Part shown: positions 27,217 to 37,119 of the stretch, piece by piece | How the letters are laid out: the number at the start of each line of letters is the position of its first letter | Numbering within the stretch: the first letter of the stretch is position 1 | NCBI GenBank assembly: GCA_003214195.1 | Contig: QCLY01000004.1 | Location: 1 to 55,617, forward strand | Direction: 5' to 3' | Origin: Prochlorococcus sp. AG-418-G23 | GTDB taxonomy: Bacteria; Cyanobacteriota; Cyanobacteriia; PCC-6307; Cyanobiaceae | Length of the DNA stretch: 55,617 bases | Translations under genes and position numbers: made by a program | Notes under the pieces: model-generated | The model's database searches: none | Told to the model about the DNA's origin: nothing | The model's input: the letters and a program-made list of their open reading frames with translations, nothing else

Positions 27217-28254
27217 TTAATCTTCTGCCCAAATATATTTTGTTAATTCTTGTGAAGGTGGCTCAGGTGCTTCTAGAGCATTTTTAACTGAGTCTGATAT
27301 CTCAGAATCTATCCTCTTTTCAATACTCTTTAATTCTTCTTCTGTTGCAAATTTACCATCGATAATTTCTTTAGCTAATTTCTTAATAGGATCTCTTTTA
27401 CCCCAGAACTCCTTCTCTTTCTCAGATCTTAATTCGTCTGGATCTGCAAGAGAATGTCCTCTGTATCTATAGGTTAAGCATTCTAAAAGAGTGGGACCTT
27501 CTCCTGCTCTGGCACGTTCAATTGCTCTTTGAGCTGCCCCTCTTACTGCTAATACATCCATCCCGTCAACTTCCTCACCATGCATTCCAAAGGCAGATGC
27601 TTTTCTCCAGATTTCCGGATTACTGGTTGCTCTATCATGAGCCATGCCAATGGCCCATTTATTATTCTCAACCACAAAAATAATGGGTAATTTCCATAAT
27701 TGGGCCATATTTAAACATTCAAAAAATTGCCCGTTATTGCAAGTCCCATCTCCAAAGAATGCTGCGGTTACTGAATCACTATTTTTATCACTAGCAACCT
27801 CCTTTTTATATTTACTTGAGAAAGCTGCTCCTAAAGCAACTGGTATCCCTTCTCCAATAAATGCATATCCTCCTAATAAATGATGTTCTTTCGAAAATAA
27901 GTGCATTGAGCCCCCACGTCCTTTACTGCAGCCCGTGGACTTACCAAAAAGCTCACTCATAACTTCAAAAGAAGGAACACCTGCACTTAGTGCATGAACA
28001 TGATCGCGGTAGGTACTACAAAACCAATCATGTTTCTTTTTCATAGCACCAATGACTCCGGTACTAATAGCTTCCTGGCCATTATATAAATGAACGAAAC
28101 CAAACATTTTTCCTCGATAGTACATTTCCGCACACTTATCTTCAAATCTCCGACCGAGTGTCATATCTTCATAAAGAAATAATCCAGTTTCTCGGTCTAA
28201 TTTGGCTTTTTTTATGTCTTGAAGATTTGAGATTCTCTCTACGTGTGTTTCCAA
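27217..28254 (-). CDS. pdhA: Pyruvate dehydrogenase E1 component, alpha subunit
   Basis: 345 residues. Thiamine diphosphate-dependent decarboxylase subunit. The TPP motif runs from [18 protein letters not shown] to VVENN, and the [11 protein letters not shown] and [10 protein letters not shown] segments are typical of E1 alpha, as is the phosphorylation-loop region [11 protein letters not shown]. With lpd (17251-18690) it belongs to the complex making acetyl-CoA; E1 beta and E2 are not in this window. It is divergent from zipN with 148 bp between the starts. Confidence 0.97.
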   Translation of the reverse strand: METHVERISNLQDIKKAKLDRETGLFLYEDMTLGRRFEDKCAEMYYRGKMFGFVHLYNGQEAISTGVIGAMKKKHDWFCSTYRDHVHALSAGVPSFEVMSELFGKSTGCSKGRGGSMHLFSKEHHLLGGYAFIGEGIPVALGAAFSSKYKKEVASDKNSDSVTAAFFGDGTCNNGQFFECLNMAQLWKLPIIFVVENNKWAIGMAHDRATSNPEIWRKASAFGMHGEEVDGMDVLAVRGAAQRAIERARAGEGPTLLECLTYRYRGHSLADPDELRSEKEKEFWGKRDPIKKLAKEIIDGKFATEEELKSIEKRIDSEISDSVKNALEAPEPPSQELTKYIWAED

Positions 28255-28402
28255 GAAAATACCTTAATGAAGTTTTGATTCTTTAACATTCTAAGGTGTG
28301 AAGGTCAATTTTTATGATTTTTTTTAAAAACTCTGTAAGACCTTATGAAAAAATTTTTTTAACTTGATAAGATTTGTCTAGGATTTTTAATAGGGTAATT
28401 GT

Positions 28403-30496
28403 TTGGAACTCCCTTTAGACCATTTTCGTTTAATTGGCGTAAGCCCCTCTGCAACATCTGAGGAGATATTAAGGGCTTTTCAATTACGATTAGATAAAAC
28501 ACCTAATGGAAGTTTTTCTTATGAAGTATTGACCCAAAGATCGGAACTACTTCGTTTAACTGCTGATTTGCTCACAGATCCAGAAAGTAGGAGAGAATAC
28601 GAAAATTTGTTGCTAAAGGGGGCTACAGGACTAGAGTTTCCTTCTAATAGGGAGGTGGCAGGATTAATACTTCTCTGGGAATCAGGTTCTCCTAAAGAAG
28701 CTTTTAAAATTGCAAGGAAAGCTTTGCAACCCCCACAAACTCCGGCTTTAGGAAGTAGCAGAGAAGCCGATTTGACTTTGTTAGCTGCTTTGACAGCAAG
28801 AGATTCTGCAATTCAAGAACAAAAGCTAAGATCCTATTCAAGCTCAGCTGATTTCTTACATGAAGGGATAAAACTTCTTCAGAGAATGGGAAAGCTTGCA
28901 GAATTAAGGATTGAACTTGAAGAAGACTTAACCTCTCTACTCCCCTACAGGATCCTAGACCTACTTAGTAGGGATTTGAATGATCAAGAGTCTCATAAAA
29001 AAGGTTTAAGCATGTTAGAAAATTTAATAATTAAAAGAGGCGGTTTAGAGGGTAATAATAAATCTGAATACGGAGATTACTTAAATCAGAAAGAATTTGA
29101 AGATTTTTTTCAACAAATTAGGCCTTATTTAACAGTCCAAGAACAAATAGATTTGTTTCTAGAATTACAAAAAAGAGGTTCATTAGAAGCAGGATTTTTA
29201 GCTTTTCTCTCTTTAACAGCAATTGGTTTCTCAAGGAGAAAACCTGAAAAATTATATGAAGCAAGAAAAATATTAAAAAAAATTAATTTACCAGGATTCG
29301 ATTCAATGCCATTAAAAGGTTGTTTAGATTTGTTGTTAGCTGATATTGAACATGCTTCTGAAAAGTTTTTAGGTTGCTCTGATGAAAAATTACGTAGTTG
29401 GATAACCAATAATTATCCTGAGGACAACCTTGAGGCTATATGTGTTTTTTGCAAAAATTGGCTAGAGAATGATGTCTTAGTTGGCTATCGTGATATTGAT
29501 GTAAAAGAAGTGAATCTTGATTTATGGTTTGAAGATAGAGAAATTCAAGAATTTATTGAAAAATTAGAAAAAAAATCAAATAAAACTAGGCAAAACTCAA
29601 GACTTCATAATCAAAGCAAATTTGTTAAAGACTTTTCACAAAAATCAGATGGAATAAACTCTAGTAATCAAACACAATTTTTTGATGAAAATACTTTACC
29701 TTGGCCTGGAGGGATTAAAGAACAAAATGAAAATCAGATTAATCAAGACAACAATTCCGACGAGGAACTTCATAAAAATAAATCATTAAACTTTTATAAA
29801 TTTTTAATTGAAAAAATAGCTGAATTTAACTTTAGTCTTGGAGAATTTTTAGAAAATAAATTTACCTTCAATAATCCTACTTATAAAACTTTTTTCTATG
29901 CTTTTTTGATTTTGTTTGGGATTGGTATTGGTGTGGGATTGTTAAGAAATAAATTTATTAAAACTATTCAAAATGATATTTCGATTAATAAACCCACAAA
30001 AATTGTAGATAAAAATAAAGAACTTGTTAAAGAAAATACAACCCAAGAAAATATAAAAACATCTTTTAATAAACCTGAAGAAAATATTTCTCTAGAAGTC
30101 ATAGAAATCACAAAAGCTTCGCCATCTATAAAAGAAATAAAATATTTAATAGAAACATGGCTTTCAAATAAAAGCAATTATATGGCAGGTAAAGCAGAGA
30201 TCAATCTTTCTGGAATCGTTAAAGATAGCCTTTTAAAAAGGACAATTGAAGAGAGGGAAAAAGATATTGAAAAAGGATTTTATAAAGAAATAAGTTCAGA
30301 TATCCAAGAAATAGTTTTGAAATCGCAAACTTCGTCTAGGATAGTTGCTGTAGCCGAATTAAAATACAGAGAGAGAATATTTAACAACAATGGGGAATTA
30401 GTCAATGAAACTATCTTAAATCCCTTGAAAGTTAAATATATTTTAGGTTTTTCTAATAAATCATGGAAATTAGCTGATTTCGTAAATAGCCCGTAA
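28403..30496 (+). CDS. zipN: Cyanobacterial division protein ZipN/Ftn2 (ARC6 homologue)
   Basis: 697 residues from a TTG start. Residues 1-70 are a degenerate J-domain (LDHFRLIGVSPSATSEEILRAF; DLLTDPESRREYENLL) without the HPD motif. A long helical region follows to about 390, then a polar Asn/Lys-rich linker, one membrane span near 510-525 (FFYAFLILFGIGIGVGLL), and a C-terminal ~120-residue domain (LIETWLSNKSNYMAG ... YILGFSNKSWKLADF) matching the ARC6/IMS type. The family anchors FtsZ to the membrane; ftsZ and ftsQ are at 4-6 kb. The start agrees with the family N-terminus MELPLDHFRLIGV. Confidence 0.9.
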   Translation: MELPLDHFRLIGVSPSATSEEILRAFQLRLDKTPNGSFSYEVLTQRSELLRLTADLLTDPESRREYENLLLKGATGLEFPSNREVAGLILLWESGSPKEAFKIARKALQPPQTPALGSSREADLTLLAALTARDSAIQEQKLRSYSSSADFLHEGIKLLQRMGKLAELRIELEEDLTSLLPYRILDLLSRDLNDQESHKKGLSMLENLIIKRGGLEGNNKSEYGDYLNQKEFEDFFQQIRPYLTVQEQIDLFLELQKRGSLEAGFLAFLSLTAIGFSRRKPEKLYEARKILKKINLPGFDSMPLKGCLDLLLADIEHASEKFLGCSDEKLRSWITNNYPEDNLEAICVFCKNWLENDVLVGYRDIDVKEVNLDLWFEDREIQEFIEKLEKKSNKTRQNSRLHNQSKFVKDFSQKSDGINSSNQTQFFDENTLPWPGGIKEQNENQINQDNNSDEELHKNKSLNFYKFLIEKIAEFNFSLGEFLENKFTFNNPTYKTFFYAFLILFGIGIGVGLLRNKFIKTIQNDISINKPTKIVDKNKELVKENTTQENIKTSFNKPEENISLEVIEITKASPSIKEIKYLIETWLSNKSNYMAGKAEINLSGIVKDSLLKRTIEEREKDIEKGFYKEISSDIQEIVLKSQTSSRIVAVAELKYRERIFNNNGELVNETILNPLKVKYILGFSNKSWKLADFVNSP

Positions 30497-30543
30497 GTAT
30501 AAACTTCTAGATCATCTATAATATTTAAAATTACTTTTTAATA

Positions 30544-32148
30544 ATGTTTGATGAACTCTCATCACGCTTTGAAGACGCAGTAAAAGGTTTAAGAGGCGAA
30601 GCGAAAATTAGTGAAAATAATATAGATGATGCCTTAAAAGAGGTAAAAAAAGCACTTTTAGATGCTGATGTAAGTTTATCTGTAGTAAAAGATTTTATAT
30701 CAGAAGTTAAAGATAAAGCTATTGGCGAACAAGTAGTAAGGGGTGTCAACCCAGGTCAAAAATTTATAGAGGTTGTAAATAAAGAATTGATTAACATTAT
30801 GGGTAATGAAAATTCCCCAATAAATGAGAATGAAAATAGTCCAACTGTTATTTTAATGGCTGGACTTCAGGGAGCTGGTAAAACAACTGCGACAGGAAAA
30901 TTAGGCCTTTATCTCAAAGAAAAAAATAAAAAAGTTCTTATGGTTGCTGCAGATGTTTATCGACCTGCAGCTGTAGAACAGCTTAAAACTTTAGGAAGTC
31001 AATATGACTTAGAAGTTTTCTCTGCAAAAGAAAAAAATTGTAAACCAGAAGATATTACAAAGGACGCATTAAAATTTGCTAGTGCAAACGATTTTAACTC
31101 CATCATTATTGACACCGCAGGTAGATTGCAAATTGATGATTCAATGATGAGTGAAATGGTTCGAATAAAAGAAGTTTCGAATCCTGATGAAGTTTTTCTT
31201 GTTGTTGATTCCATGATTGGGCAAGAAGCTGCTGACTTGACGAAGTCATTTCATGAAAAAGTTGGTATCACAGGGGCGATACTTACTAAGTTGGATGGAG
31301 ACTCTAGAGGAGGTGCTGCATTATCAATAAGAAAAATAAGTGGTAAACCAATAAAATTTATTGGTGTAGGCGAAAAGATAGAGGCACTGCAACCATTTCA
31401 TCCAGAGAGAATGGCAAGCAGAATTTTAGGAATGGGCGATGTATTGACACTTGTTGAAAAAGCCCAAAAGGAAGTTGAGCTTGCTGATGCAGAAGCTATG
31501 CAAAAAAAACTTCAAGAAGCAACTTTTGACTTTAATGATTTTGTTAAGCAAATGAGACTAATTAAAAGGATGGGATCACTTGGTGGATTAATAAAATTAA
31601 TACCTGGGATGAATAAAATCGATGAGGGGATGATAAAAGATGGAGAAGATCAACTGAAGAAAATAGAATCAATGATCTCCTCAATGACTCTTGAGGAAAA
31701 ACAAAAACCTGAGATTCTTGCTGCCCAACCTTCAAGGAGACAAAGGATTGCTAAGGGAAGTGGTTATGAAGCAAAAGATGTAGACAAAGTATTAGCTGAT
31801 TTTCAAAGAATGAGAGGTTTCATGAAACAAATGTCTAATGGAGGAATGCCAGGTATGGGAGGAATGCCAGGTATGGGAGGAATGCCAGGTATGGGAGGAA
31901 TGCCAGGTATGGGAGGAATGCCAGGTATGGGAGGAATGCCAGGTATGGGAGGAATGCCAGGTATGGGAGGAATGCCAGGTATGGGAGGAATACCAGGTAT
32001 GGTAGGAATGCCAGGTATGGGAGGAATGCCAGGTATGGGAGGAATGCCAGGTATGGGAGGAATGCCAGGTATGGGAGGAATGAGTAGTAATAAACCTATG
32101 AAAAAACAAAAAAATAATAAGAAGAAAAAAGGATTTGCAGATTTATAG
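30544..32148 (+). CDS. ffh: Signal recognition particle protein Ffh with Gly-Met repeat tail
   Basis: 534 residues; family members are usually 450-500. The N domain runs to about 95. The G domain has the P-loop AGLQGAGKTTATGKL, DVYRPAAVEQL, DTAGRL and TKLDGDSRGGAALS. The M domain (FNDFVKQMRLIKRMGSLGGL; PSRRQRIAKGSGY) binds SRP RNA (ffs, 3887-3983). The C-terminus then has 13 tandem copies of Gly-Met-Pro-Gly-Met-Gly and ends in a Lys/Asn-rich tail (KKQKNNKKKK). A short GM-rich tail is known in cyanobacterial Ffh; this one is long. It starts the run ffh-rpsP-phoH. Confidence 0.97.
   Translation: MFDELSSRFEDAVKGLRGEAKISENNIDDALKEVKKALLDADVSLSVVKDFISEVKDKAIGEQVVRGVNPGQKFIEVVNKELINIMGNENSPINENENSPTVILMAGLQGAGKTTATGKLGLYLKEKNKKVLMVAADVYRPAAVEQLKTLGSQYDLEVFSAKEKNCKPEDITKDALKFASANDFNSIIIDTAGRLQIDDSMMSEMVRIKEVSNPDEVFLVVDSMIGQEAADLTKSFHEKVGITGAILTKLDGDSRGGAALSIRKISGKPIKFIGVGEKIEALQPFHPERMASRILGMGDVLTLVEKAQKEVELADAEAMQKKLQEATFDFNDFVKQMRLIKRMGSLGGLIKLIPGMNKIDEGMIKDGEDQLKKIESMISSMTLEEKQKPEILAAQPSRRQRIAKGSGYEAKDVDKVLADFQRMRGFMKQMSNGGMPGMGGMPGMGGMPGMGGMPGMGGMPGMGGMPGMGGMPGMGGMPGMGGIPGMVGMPGMGGMPGMGGMPGMGGMPGMGGMSSNKPMKKQKNNKKKKGFADL
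31843..32076 (+). repeat. 13 tandem copies of an 18-bp repeat inside ffh
   Basis: The unit GGAATGCCAGGTATGGGA (Gly-Met-Pro-Gly-Met-Gly) is repeated 13 times without gaps from 31843. Twelve copies are identical at the base level. The ninth (31987-32004) has ATA for ATG and GTA for GGA, so Ile and Val replace Met and Gly. The identity of the copies points to recent slippage expansion or homogenisation. Repeat number is likely to vary between strains. Confidence 0.97.
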
Positions 32149-32202
32149 TTTCTAAATTTTTACCTTTAAATGATATTATTATTAAAAATGCATTGATTTA
32201 AG

Positions 32203-32568
32203 ATGATTAAATTGCGCCTTAAGCGCTTTGGAAAGAAAAAAGAGGCAAGTTTCAGAATTGTTGCATGCAATAGTACTTCCAGAAGAGATGGCAGACCTTT
32301 AGAAGAACTAGGTTTTTATAACCCAAGAACTAAGGAAACTAGGCTTGATACAGAAGCTTTAAGAACAAGACTCACACAGGGTGCTCAGCCAACTAACGTT
32401 GTGAGGACTTTATTAGAAAAGGGAGGGTTATTAGAAAAAATAGAAAGACCTTCTATCTCTATCGGCAAGGCAAAATTAGAGAAGGAAAAAGCAATTAAAG
32501 CTAAAACAAAAAATGAAGAGAGCGATAGTAGTAAAGCTGATAACGATAATAATGAAGTTGAAAGCTAG
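32203..32568 (+). CDS. rpsP: 30S ribosomal protein S16
   Basis: 121 residues. The S16 core is residues 1 to about 80 ([55 protein letters not shown]). A ~40-residue Lys/Glu/Asp-rich C-terminal extension follows, as in other picocyanobacteria. It lies 54 bp after ffh and 36 bp before phoH. Confidence 0.98.
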   Translation: MIKLRLKRFGKKKEASFRIVACNSTSRRDGRPLEELGFYNPRTKETRLDTEALRTRLTQGAQPTNVVRTLLEKGGLLEKIERPSISIGKAKLEKEKAIKAKTKNEESDSSKADNDNNEVES

Positions 32569-32604
32569 TAATTTGATACCCTTTTATTCTTGTTTAATAA
32601 CTAA

Positions 32605-33561
32605 ATGAAAGAAGTTTCCAAAACTGGTCACTTCACAATTGATTTGCCAAATTCTGATGCTGCTACAGCATTATCGGGCCCTGGGAATTCCTTCTTAAAA
32701 AAGTTTGAGTCTCTTACTGGAGTTTCTTTAACTATAAGAGGCTTACAACTTGAGATGAACGGAGTTATATCTAAGATTGAAAGAGCTTCAGCCTTAGTAG
32801 AGCTTACAAGGCCAATTTGGGAACAAGGCTTAGAAGTCCCAGAGGTGGATCTTAAAGCCGCTCTTAGTTCTTTAAATATGGGAGAGTCATCATCACATGC
32901 AGAACTTGGAAAAAAAGTTCTTGCGCGTTCCAAAGAAGGAAGATATTTAAGACCAAGAACTATAAGGCAAAAAGAATATGTTGAATCAATTGAAAATTAT
33001 GATCTTACTTTTGCAATTGGTCCTGCTGGGACTGGCAAGACATTTTTGGCAACTGTTTGCGCAGCAAGACTGTTGAACGAGAAAAAAATAGAAAAAATTG
33101 TTCTAACCAGACCAGCGGTAGAAGCTGGTGAAAGTTTGGGATTCCTTCCTGGAGATTTGCAACAAAAAGTTGATCCATATTTAAGACCTCTATTTGACTC
33201 TTTACATAGCATTTTCGGATTTGATAGGACGAATTCGTTAATAGAAAAAGGAATTATTGAAGTCGCTCCTTTAGCATTTATGAGAGGCAGAACCTTGGAT
33301 AACTCTTTGGTAATTCTAGATGAAGCACAAAATACTACTTGTTCTCAAATGAGGATGTTTTTAACCAGGTTAGGCGAGAGATCAAAAATGGTTGTTAATG
33401 GAGATATTACTCAAATTGATTTAAAAAAAGATCAGGAAAGCGGCCTTATTGAAGCGTCACGGATTTTTTCTGAAACTGAAGGTATAAAATTTTGTTATTT
33501 AACGGTTCAAGATGTAGTACGTCATCCTTTAGTTCAGAAAATTATTGAAGCTTATCAATAA
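32605..33561 (+). CDS. phoH: PhoH-family ATPase
   Basis: 318 residues. The P-loop ATPase core begins at about 115 (RQKEYVESIENYDLTFAIGPAGTGKTFLA), with Walker B VILDEAQNTT and the sensor region VVNGDITQIDL. The first ~100 residues form the N-terminal domain with the LTIRGLQLEMNGV stretch usual in this family. The name comes from E. coli phosphate regulation, but the function is not settled; RNA-related roles are suspected for relatives fused to RNA-binding domains. The ffh-rpsP-phoH order fits a translation/RNA context. Confidence 0.93.
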   Translation: MKEVSKTGHFTIDLPNSDAATALSGPGNSFLKKFESLTGVSLTIRGLQLEMNGVISKIERASALVELTRPIWEQGLEVPEVDLKAALSSLNMGESSSHAELGKKVLARSKEGRYLRPRTIRQKEYVESIENYDLTFAIGPAGTGKTFLATVCAARLLNEKKIEKIVLTRPAVEAGESLGFLPGDLQQKVDPYLRPLFDSLHSIFGFDRTNSLIEKGIIEVAPLAFMRGRTLDNSLVILDEAQNTTCSQMRMFLTRLGERSKMVVNGDITQIDLKKDQESGLIEASRIFSETEGIKFCYLTVQDVVRHPLVQKIIEAYQ

Positions 33562-33634
33562 CTTTATAACTCTGGAGATCCGTACCCTGAAATTTTAAAA
33601 ATCAAGTAGAATAAAATTATATTTAATAAAAAAA

Positions 33635-34372
33635 ATGCCTGCAAGTAGTAATTTTAATCAAGCTATTCGTGAAGCACAAAATAGCTCAATTGTTGGACCC
33701 AATGTTGTTCAGAAGGCTCTTCCTTATGTAGGCGGAGGCATGGTACTAACTTCTTTGGGTGTTCTAGCAGGTGTCTCACTCATAGCAACAAACCCTAGGC
33801 TTTTCCAACCACTATCATTAGTTGCTTTAATTGCAGAGTTAGTTTTGTTTTTCATAGCAACAAGTGCTGCAAATAACGCAAATAATTCAAAGGCATTGCC
33901 TTTACTAACAGGATTTAGTTTGCTAACCGGATTCACTCTTAGTGGAATAGTTGCTCTAGCAATAGGAACTATTGGCATAGGTTCTGTTGGAACAGCAGCT
34001 TTAGCTACAGGTATAACTTTTGTCATCGCCTCTTATACTGGCCAAAGAATGAGTGATAGCGTTGGACAGGCATTGAGTGGGGTTGTTGGTCTTGGGTTGA
34101 TAGGTTTGCTTATAGCAATGTTTGTCCAATTAATTGGAGGTTTCTTTGCCCCAGGAGTTTTTGGAGGTTCAGGTCTTGAATTGATGATTGCAGGATTTGG
34201 AACAGTCTTATTTGTTGCAATGTCTTTCGTTGATTTCTATACAATGCCAAGAAGATATAATGATGACCAATACCTTGCAGGAGCCTTAGGTATGTATCTA
34301 ACTTATATAAATCTTTTTGTTTTTATATTAAGATTAATGATTGCACTTCAAGGTGGTGGAAGAAGAGACTAA
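33635..34372 (+). CDS. Bax inhibitor-1-like (YccA/UPF0005) membrane protein
   Basis: 245 residues with about seven hydrophobic segments from residue 30 to the end. The first ~30 residues are polar (SNFNQAIREAQNSSIVGPNVVQKAL). The family signature region is FVAMSFVDFYTMPRRYNDDQYLAGALGMYLTYINLFVFILRLM near the C-terminus. Members are proposed to leak calcium or protons or interact with FtsH; the role in cyanobacteria is unknown. A strong stem-loop terminator follows the gene at 34395. Confidence 0.88.
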   Translation: MPASSNFNQAIREAQNSSIVGPNVVQKALPYVGGGMVLTSLGVLAGVSLIATNPRLFQPLSLVALIAELVLFFIATSAANNANNSKALPLLTGFSLLTGFTLSGIVALAIGTIGIGSVGTAALATGITFVIASYTGQRMSDSVGQALSGVVGLGLIGLLIAMFVQLIGGFFAPGVFGGSGLELMIAGFGTVLFVAMSFVDFYTMPRRYNDDQYLAGALGMYLTYINLFVFILRLMIALQGGGRRD

Positions 34373-34394
34373 ACAAATTACTTAGATTTATCTC

Positions 34395-34421
34395 AAAGCG
34401 TAGATTTATTCTACGCTTTTT
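34395..34421 (+). terminator. Rho-independent terminator after the Bax-inhibitor-like gene
   Basis: AAAGCGTAGA (34395-34404) pairs perfectly with TCTACGCTTT (34410-34419) across a 5-nt loop, followed by T residues running into 34422. It lies 23 bp after the stop at 34372 and reaches the stop codon of the converging gene at 34421. Confidence 0.9.
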
Positions 34422-34948
34422 TATTGGGCGATATCAAGAATTTGTTTTTTCATAAATTCCTTTTGCTTTGAGTCATATTTTACTGAATTATCAAAACTAT
34501 TTCCCATATTATCTAGGTCTTTAAGGACTTGATTGACAGTCTTTGCAACTGACTTGGTGTCAAGCAGTCTCAAAATAGCTTTACATCTATTTGAAATATT
34601 TTCCGATGTCATCTCATATTCATGATTGTTATCTCTTCGATGAATAATTATTTGAGCGGAACTCATTATTAAATTTTTTACTACTATTTCTGTTACAGCA
34701 TCACCCCCTTCATTCAGTTTGTAAATTAGTGAAAAAGGAAGTTTATCCAACAAAAAACAATCTTTATCTGATAAAGCATATGCAAAAAACCCCCTAAGTC
34801 CTTTCCTCGTTTTTATTAGCTCTGCAATTCTATCTGCTAAAACCTCTTCGCTGAGTAAATCTTCACCCCACTCTTTACACCATTGTGCAGATATATTTAT
34901 TGCTTGTGTAAAGGAAGCTTCTTTTAAATTTATGGTTTTTTTTTCCAT
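34421..34948 (-). CDS. Hypothetical protein, 175 residues
   Basis: I do not recognise a family. The protein is soluble, mostly helical and without a signal peptide. Visible are QWCKEWGEDLLSEEVLADRIAELIKTRKGLRGFFAYALSD at about 22-62, VTEIVVKNLIMSSAQIIIHRR and RCKAILRLLDTKSVAKTVNQVLKDLDNMGNSF. The long ORF, ordinary composition and terminator-flanked 3' end make it a real gene. It is probably conserved among marine picocyanobacteria. It is divergent from era, with 38 bp between the starts. Confidence 0.8.
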   Translation of the reverse strand: MEKKTINLKEASFTQAINISAQWCKEWGEDLLSEEVLADRIAELIKTRKGLRGFFAYALSDKDCFLLDKLPFSLIYKLNEGGDAVTEIVVKNLIMSSAQIIIHRRDNNHEYEMTSENISNRCKAILRLLDTKSVAKTVNQVLKDLDNMGNSFDNSVKYDSKQKEFMKKQILDIAQ

Positions 34949-34986
34949 TTTTGATCAGAATTTTATTATTGATGCATTAAAATTCT

Positions 34987-35898
34987 TTGACCAATTATAG
35001 ATCTGGGTTCGTAACTTTACTAGGAAGGCCAAATGTTGGTAAATCTACTTTAATAAATAAATTGGTTGGAGAAAAAATAACAATTACTTCCCCCATAGCG
35101 CAAACTACTAGAAATAAATTAAAAGGAATACTGACCACTAACAATGGGCAAATAATTTTTGTCGACACACCAGGTGTTCATAAACCTCATCATCGCCTTG
35201 GAGAGATATTAGTAAAAAACGCAAAATCTGCAATAAATGGAGTTGATATGGTAATTTTTGTAATTGATTCTAGCGAAGAGCCTGGTAGGGGCGATGAATA
35301 TATATTGAACTTTTTAATCGCAAATAAAACTGAGTTTATTGTTGCATTAAATAAGTGGGATTTGGTTAATAAAGAATTTAGGAATTTGCGATTAGATCAA
35401 TATAGAAAGTTTTTTGGAATTAATAGGAATTTTCAAATTGTAAGTGCTTCTCAAGGAGAAGGATGTTCTGCACTAGTCGATATGGCACTTAAATTTCTTC
35501 CAGAGGGACCAAAACTGTACGAAGAAGAGACTATATGCGACCAACCATTAGATAATTTATTATCTGATTTAGTAAGAGAACAGGTTTTAATAAATACAAG
35601 AGAAGAGGTGCCTCATAGTGTTGCAGTAAAGATAGAAAAAATAGAGGAAATGAAAAGAAAAAATAACAAAATTTTTACTGCTATTTTGGCTACCATTATT
35701 GTTGAAAGATCAACTCAAAAAGGTATTCTTATTGGAAAGAATGGTTCAATGTTAAAAATTATTGGTCAGTTAGCAAGATCAAATATGTCAAAATTAATTA
35801 ATGGTCCAGTTCACTTGGAATTGTTTGTGAAAGTTGTTCCAAACTGGAGAAAAAAAGAATCAAAGTTAATTGAGTTTGGATATGAGGAAGATTTATAG
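34987..35898 (+). CDS. era: GTPase Era
   Basis: 303 residues from a TTG start (TNYRSGFVTLLG). The G1 motif is GRPNVGKSTL; IAQTTRNK and VDTPGVHKPHH are G2/G3; NKWD is G4; and SASQGEGCSAL is G5. The C-terminal KH domain has VERSTQKGILIGKNGSMLKIIG. It binds 16S rRNA during 30S assembly. The stop abuts the trmD start directly (TAG ATG). Confidence 0.97.
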   Translation: MTNYRSGFVTLLGRPNVGKSTLINKLVGEKITITSPIAQTTRNKLKGILTTNNGQIIFVDTPGVHKPHHRLGEILVKNAKSAINGVDMVIFVIDSSEEPGRGDEYILNFLIANKTEFIVALNKWDLVNKEFRNLRLDQYRKFFGINRNFQIVSASQGEGCSALVDMALKFLPEGPKLYEEETICDQPLDNLLSDLVREQVLINTREEVPHSVAVKIEKIEEMKRKNNKIFTAILATIIVERSTQKGILIGKNGSMLKIIGQLARSNMSKLINGPVHLELFVKVVPNWRKKESKLIEFGYEEDL

Positions 35899-37119
35899 AT
35901 GAGAAGTTTTAATTTTGATGTAATTACATTGTTCCCTAAAGCTTTTGAATTGATAAATAATTTAGGGGTCATAACAAGAGCTCTAGATAATAATTTGATC
36001 GATTTAAATTTACATGATTTAAGAGAATATGGAGAAGGTGCATACAGACAAGTAGACGACAAGCCTTATGGAGGAGGAGCAGGTATGGTATTAAAACCTG
36101 AACCTATTTATAGGGCATATGAATCAATTAAAAAATCACCTAAAAGTAAAACTTTGTTGATGACCCCACAGGGTAAAGTCTTAAAGCAAAAAGATCTTGT
36201 AAGATGGACTACTTTGGATCAAATAATAATTATTAGTGGTCAATATGAAGGTTTTGACGAGAGGATTAGATGTTTGGCTGATGAAGAGATATCGATAGGT
36301 GATTATGTACTTTCTGGTGGTGAAATACCCGCCATAACAATAATTAACGCTTTAACGAGATTATTACCAGGAACTCTTGGTGATCCAGACTCTTTAGTTG
36401 ATGAGAGTCATAATTCTTCTTTATTAGAATATCCTCAATACACGCGGCCGTTAACTTTTAAAGAAATGAAAGTGCCAGATATTTTAGTCAGCGGTAATCA
36501 TGAAGAGATTAAATCGTGGAGAAGAGAAAAAAGTATTGAAAGAACATTAGAAAGAAGAAGTGACTTAATTTCAAATGAAAACTATAAAAAATCCCCACAA
36601 AGTAAGAGAATAATAAAAGAATATAATCAATTCATGAAATTTAGAATAGGTAACGGATACGATATTCACAGACTAGTTGAGAATAGAGACTTAATTATTG
36701 GAGGTGTAAAATTGCATCATCCTGAAAAATTAGGATTGGATGGTCATAGTGATGCTGATGTTCTAAGCCACTCAATCATGGATGCATTATTGGGAGCACT
36801 TTCCTTGGGCGACATAGGAAAGTATTTCCCCCCATCTGATGAAAAATGGAAAAATGCCGATAGCTTGTTTTTGTTATCAAAAGTAATTGACTTGATAAGA
36901 CAAGATGGTTGGGAAATAAATAATATTGATAGTGTTCTTGTCGCTGAAAGGCCAAAAATCATGCCACATATAAAATTAATGAAAGAAAATATTTCTAAGA
37001 TTTTAAATATTGATGAAAATTTGGTTGGGATTAAAGCAACCACGAATGAAAAATTGGGTCCAGAAGGTAGAGAAGAGGGTATAAGTTGTCATTCTGTTGT
37101 GCTACTTGAGAAAAAATGA
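35899..37119 (+). CDS. trmD-ispF: TrmD-IspF in-frame fusion: tRNA (guanine-37-N1)-methyltransferase and MEcPP synthase
   Basis: One uninterrupted frame of 406 codons. Residues 1-245 are a complete TrmD, which makes m1G37 in t[52 protein letters not shown]. Residues 246-406 are a complete IspF (161 aa), the MEP-pathway enzyme making 2-C-methyl-D-erythritol 2,4-cyclodiphosphate: [11 protein letters not shown] with the metal ligands, [27 protein letters not shown] and [14 protein letters not shown]. There is no linker: TrmD's last residues EYNQF run into the IspF Met at 36634-36636. These are usually separate genes. IspF may also start independently at 36634, so a bifunctional protein and a separate IspF are both possible. 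The stop overlaps the next start (ATGA). Confidence 0.9.
   Translation: MRSFNFDVITLFPKAFELINNLGVITRALDNNLIDLNLHDLREYGEGAYRQVDDKPYGGGAGMVLKPEPIYRAYESIKKSPKSKTLLMTPQGKVLKQKDLVRWTTLDQIIIISGQYEGFDERIRCLADEEISIGDYVLSGGEIPAITIINALTRLLPGTLGDPDSLVDESHNSSLLEYPQYTRPLTFKEMKVPDILVSGNHEEIKSWRREKSIERTLERRSDLISNENYKKSPQSKRIIKEYNQFMKFRIGNGYDIHRLVENRDLIIGGVKLHHPEKLGLDGHSDADVLSHSIMDALLGALSLGDIGKYFPPSDEKWKNADSLFLLSKVIDLIRQDGWEINNIDSVLVAERPKIMPHIKLMKENISKILNIDENLVGIKATTNEKLGPEGREEGISCHSVVLLEKK

Noticed and set aside
31843-32076. Regular repeats that could suggest a CRISPR array
   Set aside because: Units are 18 bp, contiguous, without spacers, and lie in frame within the ffh coding sequence.
31792-32109. Minus-strand ORF of repeated Ser-His-Thr-Trp-His
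   Set aside because: It is the antisense reading of the ffh Gly-Met repeat; its periodicity comes only from the repeat.
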